DNA of 64,000 nt from Chamaea fasciata (Eukaryota > Chordata > Aves > Passeriformes > Sylviidae). This document shows positions 41,626 to 53,318 of the stretch, in pieces; position 1 is the first letter of the stretch; the number at the start of each line of letters is the position of its first letter. The notes under the pieces were generated by a model. That model saw only the letters and a list, made by a program, of their open reading frames with translations, was not told the DNA's origin and ran no database searches. The position numbers and the translations under genes are program-made. The stretch covers positions 1,044,044-1,108,043 of the forward strand of contig JARCOQ010000015.1 of NCBI GenBank assembly GCA_029207755.1, written 5' to 3'.

Positions 41626-43839
41626 CTTACTCAGGCAGCTTGGAGGAAAAAAACCAGGAGTCAGCATCCAGGGGTACTAGAGACTGAATTTAAAATAAGG
41701 CATTGGGCAGCAGAATCAAGAACAGGATTCTTCCAGCCAGTCCTACTTCGATGTTAAAAGGAGCAGCTGTATAGCCCTTACACAAACATTGCAGGATGAA
41801 CACCACTGACTCCCTGCACATTTTCAGAGCAAATCATTGCTGAGCTTATGGTGAGCCCAGAAACCAAGTGATTTTCCTTGGAACAGCCCAGGCTGAGGCT
41901 GTGCTGGAGGAAGCTGGATTTCTGAGCGATGATACGTCTGCTGATGGTTAACCACCAGGATGGATGTGGGGTTTCACTTGGCCTGGAGATGAAACCCTGG
42001 ATTCCAGCATCCTCTGCTTCTCTGGGGAAGGACACGGTACAAAGGCTGAACCCAAACTCAAATCCCACTTTTGAAGCTGGAGCCAACCCTTGGCTGGGCT
42101 TGGCCACCCTTCAGAGGGCCAGCTGCAGGAAGTGCTGCCTGACACCGTGTGAGCATTCCTGCTCTTTGCTCCCAGTTCCAGCCCCACGAGCAGCAGCAGC
42201 AGCCTGGGAGGCGTTGGAGCCGCCTGAGGGCTGGCCCAGGGTGACCAGGACAGAGTGACAGGCACCTGCCTCAGCAGGGGTGGGATTGGAGGCCTCAGGG
42301 TGCAACAGCAGAGCCAGAGCAGTGCCTGGATTGACAGCACAGAGGGAACTTCTGGGGCTGCAGTTTGTCATTGGGCATCATCCGTCCGTCCATCCATCCG
42401 TCTGTCCGTGGGTGTGCGGGGCAGCCACACCTGCAGCGCCAGCCCAGACAGCCACAGCCAGGGCTCTGTGGTCTGACTCTGTGCCCAGTGTCCTGCACGG
42501 ACACCGGGGGTGGCTGGCTGGGGGTGGGGACACCGGAGAGCTGGCTGAAGTGCCACCAGCTCCGCCACCTGTCCCCAGGGACCGGCAGCAGGTCCTGGGC
42601 AGGGATGGGACCCCACTGCAGGGCCCCGCCAGCCTGGGGGCTGCTGAGCAGGGGCCAAGGGGCACACCCCTGCCCCCAGGGGTTTTCATAGCATCACTAA
42701 ACACTTCAGGCAACACCTTCCCAGCTGCAGCTCCCATGGCTTCCCCTCCCTGCAGACGCCTTTCCCTGGAAAGCCAAGCGCAGGCAGATCCAGGGAGGAG
42801 AGGGGCCCAGAGTCCACAGCCAGGGTGGCAAACCCCAAACAAGGTTCCTGTGCCTGGAGCATCGCCCCTGAGTCCTCAGCAGCGTCGGCAGCACAGAGCC
42901 ACCCTCCGCGGGTGACAGGGATGGGAGTGGTGGCACTCGTGGCACCTGTCAGTGGCTGCTCCCAGCCAGCTCAGCGCGCTGGAGCGAGGTGCTGGGAGGC
43001 AAAGCACAGGAGCAGGGACGATGCTTTGCACTGGTCTGGGCACACGCCTGGGAGAGGGAAAGGGCACCTGGAAGGGGCAGGCAGGACCCGCTGCATCCTG
43101 CAGGGGAGGGGAAGCCCGGGGCGCTCGCCTTGCCTCCGCTGCAAAGCCCAGAGGTGCGGGCACATCCTCCAGCCCATCCCCGGCTGGAGGGACGGGGCTT
43201 TGGAGATCCTCTCTCCGGGGTGTTCTTCCCATCCAGCAGGTCCCACACGTGCGGCTGGCTCGGCAGACGGGGCTCAGGGACATGAGGCTGTGGGGTCTGT
43301 GGGATTTGTGTGTGTCCCTGCTCATGTTCGTGCCCCTGCCCTCGGCCCGAGCCCAGGCGGGACACAGCGGCGAGACCACCCTGGCAAAGCCCCAGCTTTG
43401 GGGCCGGAGCGGCTCCTGGAGCTGGCACTGCAATTAAGTTAATCACCGGATGGCAAAGGGCCGTGGGTGGGAGGTGGGAGGGGAGGGAAGGTAATTAGAA
43501 AGTGGAGGATTCTCCTGGTTTTCCTGTCTCCCCACGGACACCGCCGGCTCGGTTGGATGTTGCACTGGCTGTCCCAGCTGGGGTGTCCCGGCTCAGAGCT
43601 CTGAAGAGGCCACACCTGGCTCTGGGGCTTCCCCTCGGGCATACCTGCGGGCACAGGGCTGGCTTAACCCTGTCCCTCCTGTGAAGCTGCTGTGCTGCTC
43701 ATCAGCCATAAGTGACACCCGCTCAGGGAACTGCTGAAGTTTCCGCCTTACAGCCCCTCTGTTTTACCTGCCACAAATCCAGTGTGACTGAGGGGAACGG
43801 CTGTTCTCTGCTGGAGAGCAGGAGATGATGACAGCAGGC
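41626..43839. other. Intergenic, GC-rich, nothing recognised
   Basis: Only a short CCGTCCGT/CCATCCAT simple repeat at 42380-42410 stands out. Open frames at 42.3-43.5 kb are compositional. Confidence 0.5.
42380..42410 (+). repeat. (CCRT)n simple repeat
   Basis: TCCGTCCGTCCATCCATCCG followed by TCTGTCCGT; tetranucleotide repeat. Confidence 0.9.
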
Positions 43840-44065
43840 ATTACTTAAATTGATTTTTATGCTTTTGGTCGCACTTCACTCAACATATCCCACTTGCAAA
43901 GGGTAAAATCTGGCTGATAAATATTTCATTAAGCAGTTAATCACATCACTAGAGATAAAATCACCTGGCCATAAACAAGACTAGAAACGAGCCAGTGCAT
44001 TCCACTGATACTCACACAGTGATCTATTACATATTTATCATATGCTCTGCCTAATCATTTATGAA
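43840..44065. promoter_or_regulatory. Candidate conserved enhancer upstream of FGF1
   Basis: A sharp AT-rich, repeat-free block about 4.7 kb upstream of FGF1 coding exon 1. It has TTAAATTGATTTTTATG, a MEF2-like TGATAAATATTTC, AAGCAGTTAATCAC, GATA next to an E-box (AGATAAAATCACCTGG), CCATAAACA, and CATTTATGAAG. The site mix suggests a mesodermal enhancer; this is inference. Confidence 0.35.
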
Positions 44066-47000
44066 GTCCTTCTAAGAGGATGCAGAGTCCAAGGAATTCG
44101 AGCTGTGCCTTGCACTGCCAGCCCTCGGGAGGGGAGGCAGAGCTTACAGGCTGCCCATGCTGATGATAACCCCAGACCCACCGAGCTGCTCCTGCAGCAA
44201 CCAGAGCATGAGGAAACCTCTGCCTGGTCTCCAACCCTTTCCTGGATGAGGAAATCCATCCCACGAAATGGTTCTCTAAAACTTAGGATGAGTAAAATCC
44301 CTGTTTATCTGAGAGGTGTTTGTTCCACATGCCTGGGTCGATCTCAGATCACCCCAACGCCCACAGAAATCCCTGTGAAAGGCAATTCAGAGGCTGAATT
44401 CCTTAAAAATATTCTACCTGTTGTGCTTTCCATTCCCATACGGGGTGTCTGAAGTGCCTGGGAAGTGACTGTTCTGTTCAGGTGGCCGCAGTCAGCAGTG
44501 GGAATGGGAAGGGAGCCCACCAGGAGGTGATGCTGTCTGATCCCAGCTGAGTCACACGTCCTGGAAGAAACAGGATTTGTGCTTTAATGGAGAAAATAAC
44601 ACTTCCCAAAGTGAAACCAACTGGAGCGTTTCCACTGAACTCACCAGAGGCAGGTTCAGGAGACGCTGATCTCATTAACTGGAGTTGGACAAAACCTCAG
44701 GGGACTCCTGGGTTTAGCAGCTTCTCATCTCTCCGGAGTTCTCTGCGTGATCTTTAGCTGATCATCTAAATGACAATTGTGATTAACTGCACTTTTCATC
44801 ACCGTGGCCACTCAGAGGCCATGCAGAACCTTTCCTTCCAACCCTACATAAAAAATTGTGTCCAAAGCCAAGGACAATCCTGATGTACTTGGGTCAATCC
44901 AATCTGGTTTTAACTCAGTAGGTGAGATACTTCTGCTTTCCTCCATGTAGTAGCCAGGTATTCCATACCGAAGGAAAAAAGGCTCACCTTAGCTGGCTGC
45001 CTCCGGGTTGAGTCTTTGCTGGCCACTAAATTTGTGCCACAGGAGCCATAAAAAAATAAAAAAGCCACATAACTTCCTGGCAATTCTGACATGCAAAAAA
45101 CTTTTGGACCATTAGGAATTGCCCACATTTCCATCAACACCACCTTTGTCGTGCAAACAAGTGCCATGTGGTGAATTCTGCACCAGCTTGAAAGCAGAGA
45201 GAGGAGGTCCCCACTCCTCCCCTGGCTCCCAGCGTGTGCTGTTATCTCAGAGCTCACACGCCTGACATTGGCAGCACAACCAGCCCTCGATGCTCAGAGT
45301 CAGATGCTCGCAGAGTTTGGGATTTCACATCAAAGCCACTGGTTTGGCCAGTGATAAAGTTTGGAACCGACCCCAAACTTCTCAGAATTTCGCAGCTATT
45401 CCAGCTGGGCTCCTCTCCCTCAGAGCTGTAGGGAGCAGCACAGCGCAGCCACCACGGCGCAGCAGGACCTGGATCAGACAAACATTCAGCTTTAACTCAT
45501 TTCTTAAGTCTTTTTTTTACCTTCAGAAATTATTTCTGATCCTTTGGGGTGCTGGCATCTCCGCCCAGGAGAAAGAGCTGCGTGCCCTGAGCTGCCCAGG
45601 CCGCAGATGGAGCTGGGGCTATCCTGGAGCAGGTGCCCCGGGTGCAGCCCCCAGGGATTCATCTGGGTGGGGGTTTTCTCTCAGGCAGCACAGCAAAGGC
45701 TGTTACACAGAGCTGGAGGAAAGAGGAGCCACAAACACAGCTGCTCTTGGACAAACAGACTCCAGCTCAGCTCCAAATCACCGTCCTGGTGCGACCGGCG
45801 GGGTCAGCAGCTGTCCCCTCTTACAGCAACCTCCTCTGGGAACATTTGCCTTTCTCCATGGGGCACCAAATAACCACTGGAGTGTGGTGTCTCTCAGCTT
45901 TGCATATTTGAGAGAGCTTGCTGTTCTGCTTTGAGCTATTTAATAGCATTGTTGGGCTTCTACCCAAAGAAATAAGGCCCTTCATGTTGTCTTTGGTTCA
46001 GGTTCTCTCTCTCACTCGTGCTTTTTAATTCCCATAAAAACCTAACATGTTCCTGCCAAAAGTGTAATGGTAGGGCCATGAGTGGTGGTGTTTGTAGAGG
46101 AACAGCTCCATGGCCAGAAAGTCTGAGAACAGCGATAGTATTTAGCACGGGGAGACAAGAGGAGTGGAAAAGTGTTCAGCGAGATTTGCAGGGGCAGTCA
46201 GGGCAGCTGGCAAGCACTGGAGTCTTCCTAAAAATAGCAAAAATAACCCTAGAGGGAATAAGTGATGATGAAGCTGTTTCCAGTTGAGCTGCTCTGGTCA
46301 AGCTGTCTGGAGAGGCCCTCAGACCCTGAGGTGACTGTGGGTAGAATCCAGCCTGCTCCTCACTCCTGCTGGCTGCAGAATTTGCTGAGATCCTGCTCAG
46401 AGCTCTTGGATCTGGGATGTTTGCTTCTCAATACCATCCATCATCAACTCAGGAGACTTCTGGGTGCCTTTTACCCTCAGATGAAGGTTCAAGAAAAGCT
46501 TTGATTCTAGGAAATTACCCAGTGCTGCTGTTCTTGATTAAAGTGAAGGACCAGAGCCCTGTGTCCCACCCTGGGTGACCTGGGCGCTTTCTTTCAGAGA
46601 AAGGCTGGCAGTTGGCAAGGAAACTGAACTACTGCATGAAAAGTACGATGAGAGAAAAATAAATGTAGGGACCAGACACTCTAAGAAAGAATTTCACCCG
46701 ACAACTGTGTTTAAAAAAAGATTTCGAGTCTGTCTTTGGCACCACCTGCTTTGGAAACCACCAGGAGCCACAGAGCTTCTGAGGCTGCATCTCCAGCCTC
46801 ATGGCAATAGACGGGGGCTGGCCTGTGTTGTCATTCCAGAAAGCACCTCCCAAAATCCCAGTCTGTGTCAAATGGGGCGTCTGAGAGCCTGGGCTGAAGT
46901 CTGTGTCCAAAGCAGAGTTGGTGCCACGGCAGGGGCTGCTCTCACCAACAGCCACAGCCCTTATCTCCAGGGGTTCAGCTCTTAGCAATCCAACTTGCAG

Positions 47001-47123
47001 AGGTTTTTACTCTCTGCAGGCATCTGGGATCCATTTCCAGGTGTAGCCTCCCCTTCTTGCAGCTGCCTTTGCTGTTTGTAAAGAGTTTAGAGCCAAATGT
47101 TTGGGGATTCTCTGTGTATGTAC
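44066..47123. other. FGF1 upstream region, nothing firm recognised
   Basis: About 3 kb of mostly unique sequence. The minus-strand open frame at 44910-45257 has a less GC-driven composition than most but no recognised homology. No exon is supported. Confidence 0.5.
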
Positions 47124-47142
47124 GTGTGTGTGTGTGTGTGTG
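47124..47142 (+). repeat. (GT)n microsatellite
   Basis: Nine GT dinucleotides, 1.5 kb upstream of FGF1 coding exon 1. Confidence 0.93.
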
Positions 47143-47741
47143 CTGCAGTTGCCACCCTCAGTATCTGCCAGGGCACCCCAAGCACCACAGCAAACCCACA
47201 CAGTGTGGCACTGGCTCCATCCCAAGGTGCCAGTAGCACAACTCACTGCTAAAGAGACATTTTTACAATCTATAAACACATATAAACAGTGCCTATAAAA
47301 TATTTTCCATCATATAGCTGTGGGAATACATGACATTTAAAGCAATTTCCTGTATCTAGATTTATTCAGTGCCATGTCTTTTTCTGTTCATAAATCCACT
47401 TCTCTCCAAGCACTACAGAATTCTACATGCACTTTCTGTGTATGGAAGACAGAATGAATTCGTGGGAGATTTTAAATGTAGTTTCCAGGCTAAAAACATG
47501 ACAGTACCTGGAATGTCCGTGGGACTCTGGCCCCCACCTGTGGCATCTCTTGATGCCACCTCTGCAATGGCACTTCTGTGACAGCACTTCTCACTTCTCA
47601 GCCTCCAACATCCACAGCATCTTTCCTTGACTGGCCTGGTGATGCCTTCAGGTTTTGGCACAGCATCTGCTCAAACATGGATTGCGACCACAGTCTCCAG
47701 CAAAATGAGGTTTCAATATGATCTTTCATTAGACCAGCTTG

Positions 47742-47966
47742 ATCCAAGCCCTGTCCTGCCTGTCCCTGGGCACTGCCAGGGATCCAGGGGCAGCCACAGC
47801 TTCTCTGGGCACCTGTGCCAGGGCCTGCCCACCCTGCCAGGGAAGGATTTCTTCCCAATATCCCATCTCACCCTGCCCTCTGGCAGTGAAGCCGTTTCCC
47901 CTTATCCTGTCACCCCAGATCCTTGACCAAAGCCCCTCTCCTGCTCCCCTGGAGCCCCTTTAGGCC
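47742..47966 (-). mobile_element. CR1-type LINE 3' fragment, inverted, upstream of FGF1
   Basis: Wording of a good inverted CR1: CAAGCCCTGTCCTGCCTGTC, GCCACAGCTTCTCTGGGCAC, GAAGGATTTCTTCCCAATAT and TGAAGCCGTTTCCCCTTATC. About 225 bp, ending some 690 bp before the FGF1 start codon. Confidence 0.92.
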
Positions 47967-48620
47967 CCGAGATGCTGCTGGTTGATTCATGGCATATCCT
48001 AGACTCAAAATTCCCATTTTCCATAAGCTATTGATCAGTGTCTGGGTAAATGTGCTCGGCCCAGGCAGTGAGAGCTCCTGCCCCCTGCTCATCTCCCACC
48101 ACATCTAACGTGTGTCCTGACCTTTTCCGTGTGTGATCTTGCGTGATCAGGTGAGCTGCAGAGTGCCAAGAGATGAGCAATATTTACTACCTGACATGCA
48201 GTGGGTGTTGCAATTCCTGGTCATAATTGTGTTTGAGAGTTATAATAGTGCAGAGAGAGTTTTACCTGGGCTCCCTTCCCGCCTCTTGTGGGTTCCAATC
48301 AGACACTGGGTGTTTTTCAAGCTGGTTTTCTGAGTGTATAATTTTAGCCCGCACGTCAATAGAAAGGAGAACAAAAACAGAATTGACTGCGATAAAATTA
48401 AAAGGACGGAGTCGCTCCTGCCCAGCCCCACCCGGCCGGCAGACAGCCCCCCGCCGCCTCCCACGCTGGGGGAGCATCACCTTGGGCTGTGAATCACCTG
48501 CCCCCGGTGCCCACCGCGACCCCCGGGCTCCCTCCCTCCCTCCCTGCCTGCCTTTTAAAGCCTGGCAGCGGCACAGCAGCGTGTGCCCAGCGCTCCGTGT
48601 CACCCCAGCTGTCACCTCTC

Positions 48621-48650
48621 TTGCAGCCCGGCCCTGCGAGAGGCTGCGGG
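48621..48650 (+). promoter_or_regulatory. FGF1: Probable 3' splice site and 5' UTR of FGF1 coding exon 1
   Basis: CACCTCTCTTGCAG ends at 48626, a good polypyrimidine tract plus AG. It leaves 24 nt of 5' UTR before the ATG. In mammals the first coding exon of FGF1 is spliced to alternative upstream untranslated exons, which makes an acceptor here expected. Not proven by transcript data. Confidence 0.55.
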
Positions 48651-48819
48651 ATGGCCGAGGGGGAAATCACCACCTTCACCGCGCTGACGGAAAAGTTCAA
48701 CCTGCCCGCGGGCAACTACAAGAAACCCAAACTGCTGTACTGCAGCAACGGGGGACACTTCCTGCGCATCCTCCCCGACGGCACCGTGGACGGCACCAGG
48801 GACCGCAGCGACCAGCACA
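48651..48819 (+). CDS. FGF1: FGF1 coding exon 1
   Basis: Encodes residues 1-56 plus one base. The ATG is in a GCGGGATGG context (G at -3, G at +4). The exon ends GACCAGCACA before donor GTGAGC at 48820. It is CpG-rich compared with the other two exons. Confidence 0.98.
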
Positions 48820-51800
48820 GTGAGCGACCCCCGGGGGCTGCCCGGGGCTCCCCGCTCTGGGATTCCAGCGGCTGGGCAGGGGGCAGCTGGGGAAAAGGGG
48901 GTCTGGGCCGGGGTTGGTGTGACAGCGCACCTCCCCGGGGCCAAAGGCAGCTGGGGCTCGCACGGAGAGCAGGGGACGGGTGAGGTGTGCGCTGTCAAAG
49001 TGTAGATGTCAGGGATACAGATATAAATCTGCAGTATTCAATCTGGCGCCGGCTTCAGCTCATGGCAGGCGGGCAGAGAGAGGGGACACGGCGGGGCTGG
49101 GGACACGGCGGGGCTGGGGACACAGCTGGCCCTGGCAGGGAGGGCTCAGGGCATCCCACACGCACACACACACGGCATCACGGGGAATCTGCGCTGCCTT
49201 TGCGCTGTCATCCGTGTGCCACAGCGGTTTAACAGGTCACCCGTGCCAGGCTGTCCCCTCGCCTGTCCCCATCGCTGCAGTCAGTGGCCCCGGTGGCTCC
49301 AGCCCCTGGGACGCTGAGACCTCTGCTGGGAGCAGCTGCTCCAGCAAACGCCACCGCCTGTCCTGCCGAGGAACCCTGGGGAATTTTACGCTTTTTGTGC
49401 TCTTGCATTACCAAAAACTCTTCAGAGGATTTTTTTAACCCGCGGCCCAGGAGAGCTGGAGGTCACACAGCAAATCTCCTGCAGGGCTCCGTGGGCAGCA
49501 GGGCTGGGCTCTTCCCCACAGCTCTTGGCAGCCACCTCTGGGTGCACCGTATCCTGAACATTTACTGGAATGGGACCGGCACCTGCCAGGCTCCTATCTC
49601 GTCAGAAGGAAGGGCTGCGAGGAGCCAAGCCAGCCTTACAAAGTGCTAAGAAAAGCATTTTTATTTTCTTTAAACCACAAACAACACATGTGGCCTCTGC
49701 CCTCAAACTCAGCCTTTCCTCTCGCTGTTGTTGTTTTAATGACAGGCAGTTTAGAGCCGAGTTTTCATTACAAACACTGTCTCCCCAGCACGAGGCACTG
49801 CTGGGGGATGGATGAAGGTGAGCTCCCTGAGGCTGGATAAACACAGCCTGCAGCTCCAGCCTCCAGCCAGGAATAAACCCAGCACATAATCCTCAGACCC
49901 CTGGGAAAGGCTGGATGCTGACCCAAAGGATCTGCAAGAGACAGAACTGGGCTGACAGACACACCAGGAGAGGTGGTTTGAGCTCGGGCAGTGTCTCTGC
50001 AGCATTTTCCAGAGGTTTTGCTGGAGTCAGAAGGAGAGGTCAGGATCAGGATGGCATCTCCTGGGACATGGGGAGCCACCAAGGACGTCAGCACACACTC
50101 CTGTGCCTCAAGCTGCTGTCTCACAGCACGGATGCTGTCGCCCAGCCCAGTCCTTTTCCCTCTGGAAAAGCAAATCCACCACCTTGGAGCGGTCCCCACG
50201 GCTGCACCTGCACGTGGGCAGTGAGTGCAGGCAGGTCCTGCACCCCAGCACGCTCCCACCTCCCTGGCTGCTGGCCTGGGGCCACATGTTTGCAAAACCT
50301 CTGCCAGAAAGGAACCTCCTGTAAACCATCTCATAAACTGGGATATAGGAATACACTAATATTTACAGAGGAAACTCCTGCAAGGGCTGTGGGCCAGCAG
50401 AGCAGCCTTGATGAGGTGTGGCCTGCTCTGAGCACCCGTGGCTGCCCACGGTCCTGCCCCTGCGCCTGGAAAATGATGGAGCAGCTCAGCATCACTGCCT
50501 GGTGTGCAAGAGGAGCAGCCCAGACCATCACTGCCACTGTGGGACCTTGTCACCCAGCTGGGACAGCCACCTGCCAGCCCCAGGGAGGGACAAGACACAG
50601 GAACACCCATGGCCATTGGGAAGCCAGTGGGGGCCAGCAGGGTTCCAGCTGCTCTGGTGCTCTGCAAACAGCCCGTGCCCATGTGCATTTTGTTCCAGAC
50701 AAATATGGAGAATTCTTATTCTCCTCTTAAACGCCCCCAGAATCAGGGAGGATCTCTATGAAGAGCAGAAGGAGTCACTGTCTCTGAGCCTTTGTTGTCC
50801 AGCCCCATGTCAGGATCCATTTCCCACATCCTTTACGTGGGCGTTCCAAGCTCGTACCAAGGAATGGAAAGAAAACTTACCTGCACACTGCAGATTCTCC
50901 AGGACGAAGCTCATGCTCATCTCTACAAGAAGTCTCATTTTCTTGTTTTCAACCCATTACTTCATGGAAGGAAATCTCTGTACAGACCTGTAAGAGAACC
51001 TGTAAGAATTTAGTGCACAAGCTCCTCTCTCTGGACCCACTGCTCTCCCTCCCTGTGTGGCCAAAAACCTCAACATTCCCACTGGCAGCAGGAGGGTCCC
51101 TCACTCCCCTCTCTCAGGGACAGTTTTTAGAGCAGTATCATCATTTTCATCCCATTTTCCTCTTTTCTCCCTGGACTGCTCCTCAGGGCATGCAGGTGGG
51201 CTGGGGTTTTCCCAGCGCACATTCCCAGCCTAAACCAGGCGTGCACAGGGGCCAAGTATTCCTGCAAACCTGCACCCACACAATTTCCTAATTAGCTATC
51301 ATTTGCTGAGCAGGAAATGCCAAAAATGAAGAATGTGAACCATTAAAGCAAAGATTTCGCTGCAATGGGTGTTCCACCAGGCCAAGAGGTAACACTGCCT
51401 TTGACTTCATCTAAATAAGGATAAATAAATTAAACATAAACAGGAAGGAAGGAGCTGGAGCCGAGACATCCGTTCATACTTCGTTCCAACCAACCTAAAT
51501 ATTGCTGTTATAAACCTTAGGGGAAAAAAAAAAAAAAGCTGCCTACGAGATGGGAAGGATCACTGGGAAGAGCTGGAATTTGCAAGTCACTGTGACTGCA
51601 GCCACAGCCTTCTCTATTTCCCCAGTCTCCATCTACAGTGCACTGGATAAATCCAGCTGCAGCAGACAGCTGGATGGGATGCTTTGGATCAGGGGTTTGC
51701 AGTGCAGACATCTGCAGTCTGCCCCGTCCCTGGCTTAGCTCCCAAAATACTTCTTCATATGTCACTCCTTAAGTGTCTTGTCAAACCACATGAGAAATTT

Positions 51801-53098
51801 GTAAATTAGAGCCAGAATTACAACCCCAGTGTCCTGTGTCCCATTCCAGCATCGTAACCAAAAGGCTGCCCTTCCTTTGATGTAAAGGAGGGGAAAAATT
51901 GGTCTTTGGTTCCTAAAGGATGGCTGTGGGATTTCTTTGAAGAAGAGGGTACAAGGAGACACTTTCATTACACACTGTACCATTTCCTGTGAACTCTTTA
52001 TAAGGCAGACTTCAACAAAATACCCCACTAACTTTCCTGGCAGCTCTTTTTTCCTCCTTTTCCCTATTTTCCTCTCACTGTTGTTGTTTTGTTTTTTGCT
52101 CCCAGTTCAGCTGCAGCTGAGTGCAGAAAGCGTGGGGGTGGTGCACATCAGGAGCACCCAGTCGGGGCAGTACCTGGCCATGGACACCAACGGGCTCCTC
52201 TACGGCTCCGTAAGTGGGGGATCCCCTGGGATCAGGCGTGGACAGGGCTGGGGGGCCTGCAGAAATCTCACGGCTGACTAATGCAAACCACAGGCAATAA
52301 TTAGGGTCTGTTTGTGATTCTGGCAGCTGCACGGCCACTCTGCATCTGGCTCTGTTCTGGGGGGAGGTAAATAAATCACCGAATAATGCCGTTTACTGCC
52401 CTGCCTCTGACGAATATTGTATTTCCTATCGGACACTCGATAAATATTGTGTTTCGTACCTGGAGCAGCAGCTGCTCTGCAGCCCCTCGGCAGCTGCCAC
52501 CGGGTGTAGGTGTCCCTGCCCAAGACAAGGAGGCTGGAGCTCGATGCTCTTCAAGGTCTTTCCCAACCCAAACCATTCTGGTTCTGTGCTCTGAGCCTGC
52601 AGCTGCCACCACGCAGCTCAGGGCCAGAGCAGGAGCCAGGGCCAGGAGCAGCTGATGGAGCACGGGGCTGATTGGGCACTGCCAATTAAAATTCCCACGT
52701 CACAGACACCTTGCTACAGGAGTGGCCCAGGGGAGTGAGTCAAGGCCACCTACCCCATGGCTTAAATATGAGCTTTACTGGGGTGTGAAAATCTCAGAGG
52801 TGGGTCTGGATGGCATCTTGGAGAGGAGCTGGGATTGTCACATCGGGAACATCCCCATCCCCAGGGCACTGGCTCACTGTCCCTATCCTGGGCTCTCTTC
52901 CAGCAGTTACTGGGTGAGGAGTGCCTGTTCCTGGAAAGGCTCGAGGAAAACCATTACAACACCTACGTCTCCAAAATGCACGCGGACAAGAACTGGTTTG
53001 TGGGGCTGAAGAAGAACGGGAACAGCAAGCTGGGCCCGCGGACTCACTACGGCCAGAAGGCGATCCTCTTCCTGCCCCTGCCCGTCTCAGCCGACTGA
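48651..53098 (+). CDS. FGF1: FGF1 (acidic fibroblast growth factor), complete, three coding exons
   Basis: FGF1 binds heparan sulfate and all FGF receptors, drives proliferation, angiogenesis and neurotrophic signalling, and is exported without a signal peptide. Exons of 169, 104 and 195 nt join (phases 1 and 0) to 155 codons plus TGA, the exact vertebrate length. Key features are [16 protein letters not shown] at the N terminus, the nuclear-localisation stretch NYKKPKLL (22-29), and the beta-trefoil core with [31 protein letters not shown] and [12 protein letters not shown]. The heparin loop [17 protein letters not shown] is at 127-143 with Lys127, Lys128, Lys133, Arg137, Gln142 and Lys143 kept. 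No signal peptide is present, as in the family. Bird-type residues are Asn131-Ser132 and Leu134. Unusual positions are Val68, His70, Leu94 and Met116. ARHGAP26 lies divergently upstream. Confidence 0.98.
49083..49128 (+). repeat. 18-bp tandem repeat in FGF1 intron 1
   Basis: GGGACACGGCGGGGCTG occurs twice and a third copy (GGGACACAGCTGG) is degraded. Confidence 0.9.
51524..51537 (+). repeat. A14 tract in FGF1 intron 1
   Basis: Fourteen A, following GGGG. Confidence 0.9.
52106..52209 (+). CDS. FGF1: FGF1 coding exon 2
   Basis: The acceptor GCTCCCAG ends at 52105 and the donor GTAAGT starts at 52210. The 104-nt length equals that in other vertebrates. It reads [17 protein letters not shown] and [16 protein letters not shown] after the split Ile codon. 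Val68, His70 and Arg72 differ from the usual Glu, Tyr and Lys. Confidence 0.98.
52210..52903 (+). other. FGF1: FGF1 intron 2
   Basis: A 694-nt intron from GTAAGT to TTCCAG carrying a CR1-like fragment at 52503-52592. Confidence 0.95.
52503..52592 (+). mobile_element. CR1-type LINE 3' fragment in FGF1 intron 2
   Basis: GTGTCCCTGCCCAAGACAAG, CTCTTCAAGGTCTTTCCCAA and CCCAAACCATTCTGGTTCTG give a short diverged CR1 terminus in plus orientation. Confidence 0.75.
52904..53098 (+). CDS. FGF1: FGF1 coding exon 3 and stop
   Basis: Acceptor CTCTTCCAG ends at 52903 and is followed at once by a second CAG (52904-52906), giving a tandem NAGNAG acceptor. Using the first AG keeps Gln92 and the normal 155-aa length. 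The exon encodes [18 protein letters not shown] onward to LPLPVSAD and stops at TGA 53096-53098. Confidence 0.98.
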   Translation, partial: QLLGEECLFLERLEENHYNTYVSKMHADKNWFVGLKKNGNSKLGPRTHYGQKAILFLPLPVSAD

Positions 53099-53318
53099 GG
53101 CCTGACCCCAGAGCCCAGAGATGACCCCAAATCCCAAAACCCAGCTGCTGCTGCCTCCCTAGAGCTCCTCAGAGCTCCGAGCTTTAGGTCAAGGCTTTGC
53201 CAAATCCAGCCGAAGCAGAGCCCCTTTGCTCTGCACGAAGCTTTGCAGAGATGAGGGGACGAGCCCTGACACCTCCCAAGGTCCACGGGGCCCCATCTCC
53301 CCCTGCCCTCAGCATGCG

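Larger units (their letters stand above)
48820..52105 (+). other. FGF1: FGF1 intron 1
   Basis: A 3.3-kb intron from GTGAGC to TCCCAG. It contains a short 18-bp tandem repeat at 49083-49128, an A14 tract at 51524-51537 and AT-rich sequence at 51.3-52.1 kb. No CR1 fragment is evident. Confidence 0.93.

Noticed and set aside
48978..49020. Continuation of FGF1 exon 1 reading frame past 48819
   Set aside because: The reading frame past GTGAGC loses FGF homology at once, while joining to 52106 restores it exactly.
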